Shown here in pieces: positions 60,342-64,000 of a stretch of 64,000 nt of DNA (its first letter is position 1; each line of letters opens with the position of its first letter). Source of the DNA: CAYJAY01 sp964370715 (GTDB taxonomy: Bacteria > Bacillota > Clostridia > Oscillospirales > Ruminococcaceae); contig CAYJKJ010000004.1 in the NCBI GenBank assembly GCA_964370715.1, forward strand, positions 62,001 through 126,000, given 5' to 3'. Under the pieces are notes generated by a model. That model saw only the letters and a list, made by a program, of their open reading frames with translations. It did not search any database and was not told where the DNA came from. Position numbers and translations under genes: made by a program.

Positions 60342-60722
60342 TTAATTGTTGTTTTCGACAAAATTTTTGATGCTGGTGAATGATTCAATGCTGATAATGT
60401 GTTCCATCTTGCAAGCGTCCTCAGTTGCTATTTCTTCCGAAACACCAAATGAAGTTAGCATTTTTTTGAGAATGATATGGCGTTCATACATATTGTCTGC
60501 GATTTCTTTGCCCTTCTCGGTTAAAACAATAGTGTTGTCTTCCTGCATAGTTATATAACCGTTTTCCCTTAAATTTTTCATAGCAACGCTAACACTTGCT
60601 TTTGAAAAGTTTAGTTCATTGGCTATATCAATAGAGCGAACAACGCCTTTTTTCATCTTTATTATTAGTATTGTTTCAAGATAATTTTCAGAAGATTCCA
60701 TTATTTTCATACTTGTAACCAT
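60342..60722 (-). CDS. DtxR-family metal-dependent regulator
   Basis: The 126-residue protein has the DtxR winged HTH: SSENYLETILIIKMKKGVVRS, IANELNFSKASVSVAMKNLRENGYI, TEKGKEIADNMYERH, and the dimer/metal domain with CKMEHIISIESF. It lacks an SH3-like C-terminal domain, as IdeR/MntR short forms do. It sits just upstream of feoA on the same strand and probably controls the boxes at 60277, 59950 and 54533. The start could also be 12 nt further in. Confidence 0.9.
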   Translation of the reverse strand: MVTSMKIMESSENYLETILIIKMKKGVVRSIDIANELNFSKASVSVAMKNLRENGYITMQEDNTIVLTEKGKEIADNMYERHIILKKMLTSFGVSEEIATEDACKMEHIISIESFTSIKNFVENNN

Positions 60723-60986
60723 ATTCCTTTCAGACGATTAGAATTATTGGCAAAAGACAAAATCATATAGATGGCGTTTAATAAAACGCTTAAACGTTAA
60801 GGTTTAAAAAATATCTCTAGCCACAATTTCCTAAATTCTTTTTTAAATTATACAATAAATTGAAAAAAAAATAAAGTGTATAATGAGCTTTTGTTTAGTT
60901 TGCAAAATGAACTATAAAATTTTACAAAAACATCAGAATAGTTGTATATTTTTTTTGTGTTTTGTCGTTTTGTGTGTTATAATAAT

Positions 60987-61258
60987 ATCTCCGCCAGTGG
61001 GCGGAGATGTTGGAAATACTACTTGTCGAGCTTTGCTCGCCATTTTGCGCTGACAGCGCAAAACCCGTAGTATTTCTAAAAATTTAAGATTAGGCAAAAT
61101 AAAAAATATCTCCGCCAGTGGGGGGGGATATTGGAAATACTACTTGTCGAGCTTTGCTCGCCATTTTGCGCTGACAGCGCAAAACCCGTAGTATTTCTAA
61201 AAATTTAAGATTAGGCAAAATAAAAAATATCTCCGCCAGTGGGGGGGATATTGGAAAT
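60987..61258 (+). repeat. 121-bp tandem repeat with three-way-junction cores
   Basis: Two full units (60987-61107, 61108-61228) and a truncated third. Each full unit carries the 64-bp core (61013-61076, 61134-61197): outer stem GAAATACTAC/GTAGTATTTC, inner hairpins GTCGAGC/GCTCGCC and TTTTGCGCTG-a-CAGCGCAAAA. The first unit also has ATCTCCGCC/GGCGGAGAT. The rest of 60723-60986 is AT-rich without a gene. Confidence 0.88.
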
Positions 61259-61310
61259 CAAAGATTCGTAAATGGTCATCATTATTTGGAAGAGTAAGGA
61301 GCTTTAGACG

Positions 61311-62948
61311 ATGCAGTTTGAAGTGATATTTTTTGCTATAGCGCTATTTGTTCAAAACATCGTGTTTTTCAAACAAAGCACAACAACATTTGTTACAAAA
61401 CCGAGATTTAAATATGCTCCAATTGTGATGAGTGTTTTTAATGTTGCTTTTTTATGGTTTATTATGGAACAGATGAGCGAGTTCATAGTTTTTGGCTATG
61501 CTGTTTCGTTGGTTATCTATATATTTGAACTTCGACTTTGTTTTAAAGCACATATAAATAATATACTGATGTGTGTTTGTTCATTGATGATGCATCTTTT
61601 GGCTATTCAAATTATAGTGTTCTCGGTTATATCGATGTTCACAGGGTTATCGCTTTTTGAATTAACAATGGGTAATTCTCAATATTATTTAACGCTTGCA
61701 ATTTCTTATGTAATTAATTCATTATATATAATCTCGGCGATACTATTTTCCCCAAAAGATACAACTAGGATTTTAGGCAAAAACTTTGCGACCTTGAGAT
61801 TTCTTATAGCTATTTTTCTTGTCGCGTTTTTAGGGCTTTCAACAAATATGTTGATATACAACATCGTTCCTATTGATTTTGAATATCTAGCGATAGCCCA
61901 AATTATTATAACGCTCATTTGGTTGGTTATGGTTTATATCGGGGTTTTTATAATTATCGGGTTTGAGCTTTTAAACGAAACAAATTCAAGATATGAAAAA
62001 GAGATTGAAAATGTTTCGATCTATCAAGACACGCTAGCGATAAGAGCGCAGATAGTAAACGAGATCAACTGCACAAAAAATGAGCTTGTCAAAATGATTG
62101 TGCATGGTGAAATCCAAAGCAACATCCACACTAAAACCTACACCGAACATCTGGAAGTTATTTTAAACTTTGTTCATGATGATTATAAAGAGCTAGTTAA
62201 ATCTACCGAAAGCCCGGAGAATATAATAGCGGAATTTGAAAAAGGAAACAAAAAGATTTCGTATGACTATATAGTGCGTGAAACGACGGGGGAATGCAAA
62301 TGGTATAACTGCGTTATTACTATTAAGAGAGAGACGGCCAGCGGAGATGTTATTGCCGTTAACACGATAACCGACATCAACGAAAGAAAGCAACTGGAGC
62401 TTGATTTGATATATCGTTCGGAGCGTGACCCTCTGGTTGGAGCATACAACAAGCGTTCAACAGAAAGCCTGATAACAACACATATAGAAAACTATGGAAC
62501 AGGTATATTGTTTATGATAGATCTTGATAATTTTAAAGCTGTCAACGACAATTTCGGGCACACATATGGCGATGCGGTTCTCTGCGAAACGTATGACAAG
62601 ATAAAACTTTTGTTTAGAGATGCAGATATAATTGGCAGAATCGGAGGGGATGAGTTCATCGTGTTTATGAAAGGAACAACCTCGATTGTCGATGGAACCG
62701 CAAGGGCAGAGATGATCTGCAAACAGCTTCAAAAAGCCTACCACAACGAAAAAGGCGTGGAAATTGAGATATCTTGTAGCGTTGGGCTGTCGATCTCTCC
62801 CGTTCACAGCACAAAGTTTGATGAGCTTTTCCATATGGCAGATGTTGCGATGTACTATTCAAAAGACCATGGAAAAAACACCTACACAATATACAATAAA
62901 AAAGTTCATGAAGGTTATAAATCAAAGAGGGTTGTTGTTGAGAGCTAG
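61311..62948 (+). CDS. Membrane diguanylate cyclase with PAS-like and GGDEF domains
   Basis: The 545-residue protein has an N-terminal part with about seven hydrophobic helices (to about residue 225), a PAS-like domain (about 235-365) ending VNTITDINERKQLE, and a GGDEF domain. GGDEF is at residues 445-449, and an RxxD inhibitory site lies at 436-439. It should make c-di-GMP with product feedback. A possible ligand is sensed by the membrane part. Confidence 0.92.
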   Translation: MQFEVIFFAIALFVQNIVFFKQSTTTFVTKPRFKYAPIVMSVFNVAFLWFIMEQMSEFIVFGYAVSLVIYIFELRLCFKAHINNILMCVCSLMMHLLAIQIIVFSVISMFTGLSLFELTMGNSQYYLTLAISYVINSLYIISAILFSPKDTTRILGKNFATLRFLIAIFLVAFLGLSTNMLIYNIVPIDFEYLAIAQIIITLIWLVMVYIGVFIIIGFELLNETNSRYEKEIENVSIYQDTLAIRAQIVNEINCTKNELVKMIVHGEIQSNIHTKTYTEHLEVILNFVHDDYKELVKSTESPENIIAEFEKGNKKISYDYIVRETTGECKWYNCVITIKRETASGDVIAVNTITDINERKQLELDLIYRSERDPLVGAYNKRSTESLITTHIENYGTGILFMIDLDNFKAVNDNFGHTYGDAVLCETYDKIKLLFRDADIIGRIGGDEFIVFMKGTTSIVDGTARAEMICKQLQKAYHNEKGVEIEISCSVGLSISPVHSTKFDELFHMADVAMYYSKDHGKNTYTIYNKKVHEGYKSKRVVVES

Positions 62949-62996
62949 ATTAACACAGATGGATTAAAAATTAATTTTTTTCAGGAGGCAAATATA

Positions 62997-64000
62997 ATGA
63001 AGTATGAAGAAATGTCAGTCTATGTGGTTAACGAAGTAACCGATACCGTTTATATATCCGATCTTGAAGATTACAGTTTATATTATCTTAATAAATCTGC
63101 TTTAAATTTGCTTGGAAACCCAGAGGAACATGAGTGGAGAGGAAAAAAATGCTACAAACTTTTGCAAGGGAAAGACAGCCCTTGCGAATTTTGCACCAAT
63201 AATATTTTATCGCTGGATAAGTTTTATGAATGGGAATATTACAATCCGATATTTAATAAATACTACAGCTTGAAAGACAAGCTTATTAAACTTGGCGAAA
63301 AAGATGTTCGCCTTGAAATAGCTACCGATGTAACGACAAAACTTTTGCTTCAACAGGATCTTAAACGAAGGCTTGATGAACAAAAAACGCTTAATGAATG
63401 CGTTGAAGCGCTGCATTCAAATGTGCCTGCAAATGATGCGATGAACAATCTTTTAGATTTGGTGCTTGAATACTACAAGGCAAACAGAGCGTATATCTTT
63501 GAAATTTCAAAGACGGGAGAGTTTATCGATAACACATACGAACGTTGCAAAGAGGGAATAACCTCCGAGATAGACACCCTTGTTAACATTCCGATAGAAA
63601 ACGGAAAGTTATGGTTTGAAAAGTTTGAAACGGTCGGGGAATTTTATATAGATTCGGTTAGCGAACAGTTGGATCCCAACTCACATGAATATGAGATATT
63701 AAACCGACAAAACATAAGCTCGATAATATGCGCCCCTCTTTATGATTTCCAAAACATTGCGATGGGATTTGTTGGGGTAGACGATCCTCAAATTAATATT
63801 GCAAACACAAATCTTATCCACCTTGTTTCAAAATCGATTTCAGATTTTATCGAAAAAGATAGACTGTTTAACAAACTTCGTGATCTAAGCTTTATCGACA
63901 ACATGACAGGCCTTAAAAACCGCCATTCATACAACTTGAAACTGGCTGAGTTTGAAATAAGCGAACCGCCGACACTTGGTGTTGCATATATCGATATCAA
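62997..64000 (+). CDS. PAS-GAF-GGDEF protein, cut by window end
   Basis: The frame starts at ATG 62997 after a TCAGGAGG site and is open to the last base (334 codons). It begins MKYEEMSVYVVNEVTDTVYI with a PAS-like domain carrying a Cys-rich loop (KCYKLLQGKDSPCEFC), then a GAF-like domain (about residues 140-275), and the start of a GGDEF domain with FIDNMTGLKNRHSY and GVAYIDI at the window edge. The GGDEF motif itself lies outside. It follows the other GGDEF gene by 48 nt. Confidence 0.85.
   Translation, partial: MKYEEMSVYVVNEVTDTVYISDLEDYSLYYLNKSALNLLGNPEEHEWRGKKCYKLLQGKDSPCEFCTNNILSLDKFYEWEYYNPIFNKYYSLKDKLIKLGEKDVRLEIATDVTTKLLLQQDLKRRLDEQKTLNECVEALHSNVPANDAMNNLLDLVLEYYKANRAYIFEISKTGEFIDNTYERCKEGITSEIDTLVNIPIENGKLWFEKFETVGEFYIDSVSEQLDPNSHEYEILNRQNISSIICAPLYDFQNIAMGFVGVDDPQINIANTNLIHLVSKSISDFIEKDRLFNKLRDLSFIDNMTGLKNRHSYNLKLAEFEISEPPTLGVAYIDI

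Overview
The window looks like a low-GC, anaerobic, endospore-forming member of the Clostridia, probably a gut-type lineage. The evidence is AT-rich intergenic DNA, the engulfment proteins SpoIIP and SpoIID, an HrcA/CIRCE heat-shock operon, rubrerythrin, a Feo ferrous-iron operon, and several short palindromic intergenic repeats of the kind common in gut Clostridia. A run of 100 Ns at 36788-36887 shows that this is a scaffold with an unresolved gap, so it may be a draft or metagenome assembly.

Layout. (1) 1-9661, plus strand: a surface-glycan cluster with a pseudaminic-acid-type nonulosonate pathway (PseI, PseH, PseG, an SpsF-like cytidylyltransferase, an SDR and an aldo/keto reductase). A formyltransferase and a PIG-L deacetylase sit inside it. 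It is followed by an initiating polyprenyl-phosphate sugar transferase, a GT2 and a Wzy/ligase-like membrane protein. (2) 9778-17512: a minus-strand operon of cysteine desulfurase, ThiI and a remarkable 1035-residue CinA / inactive sortase-B-like / SpoIID fusion. It diverges from spoIIP, and a transporter split into two half-genes follows. (3) 17651-33689: HTH regulators, a dense operator/promoter region, and a compact plus-strand phage-like module: PD-(D/E)XK nuclease, terminase, portal, scaffold-like protein, capsid, tail proteins, holin and M23 endolysin. No integrase, replication gene or tape measure is visible, so a remnant prophage or a domesticated particle (gene-transfer-agent-like) are both possible.

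(4) 33714-44803, minus strand: a second glycan cluster. FnlA/B/C make UDP-L-FucNAc and a WbuB-like transferase probably uses it. An RmlC-like epimerase, a sugar transferase, a DegT aminotransferase and a PglF/CapD-type dehydratase lie upstream in the same operon. (5) 45036-48657: rubrerythrin, then a minus-strand trio of TVP38-family membrane protein, CDP-alcohol phosphatidyltransferase and mercuric-reductase-like flavoprotein. (6) 48658-49555: a 900-bp repeat-rich spacer ending in a CIRCE-controlled promoter. (7) 49577-54397: hrcA-grpE-dnaK-dnaJ. (8) 54495-57319: a YbaN operon with a DtxR-like box, a PatB/MalY-type lyase and a lipoprotein. (9) 57703-60722: an iron module of DtxR-family regulator, FeoA, FeoB and a Cys-rich FeoB-associated peptide. 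(10) 60987-64000: a 121-bp tandem structured repeat and two GGDEF proteins, the second cut by the window end.

Three repeat families link distant parts of the window: a REP/MITE-like element inside the capsid operon and upstream of hrcA; a 64-bp three-way-junction element at 45.8 kb and 61 kb; and an 88-bp palindromic tandem repeat at the assembly gap. All calls come from reading the sequence and translations. No database search was run.
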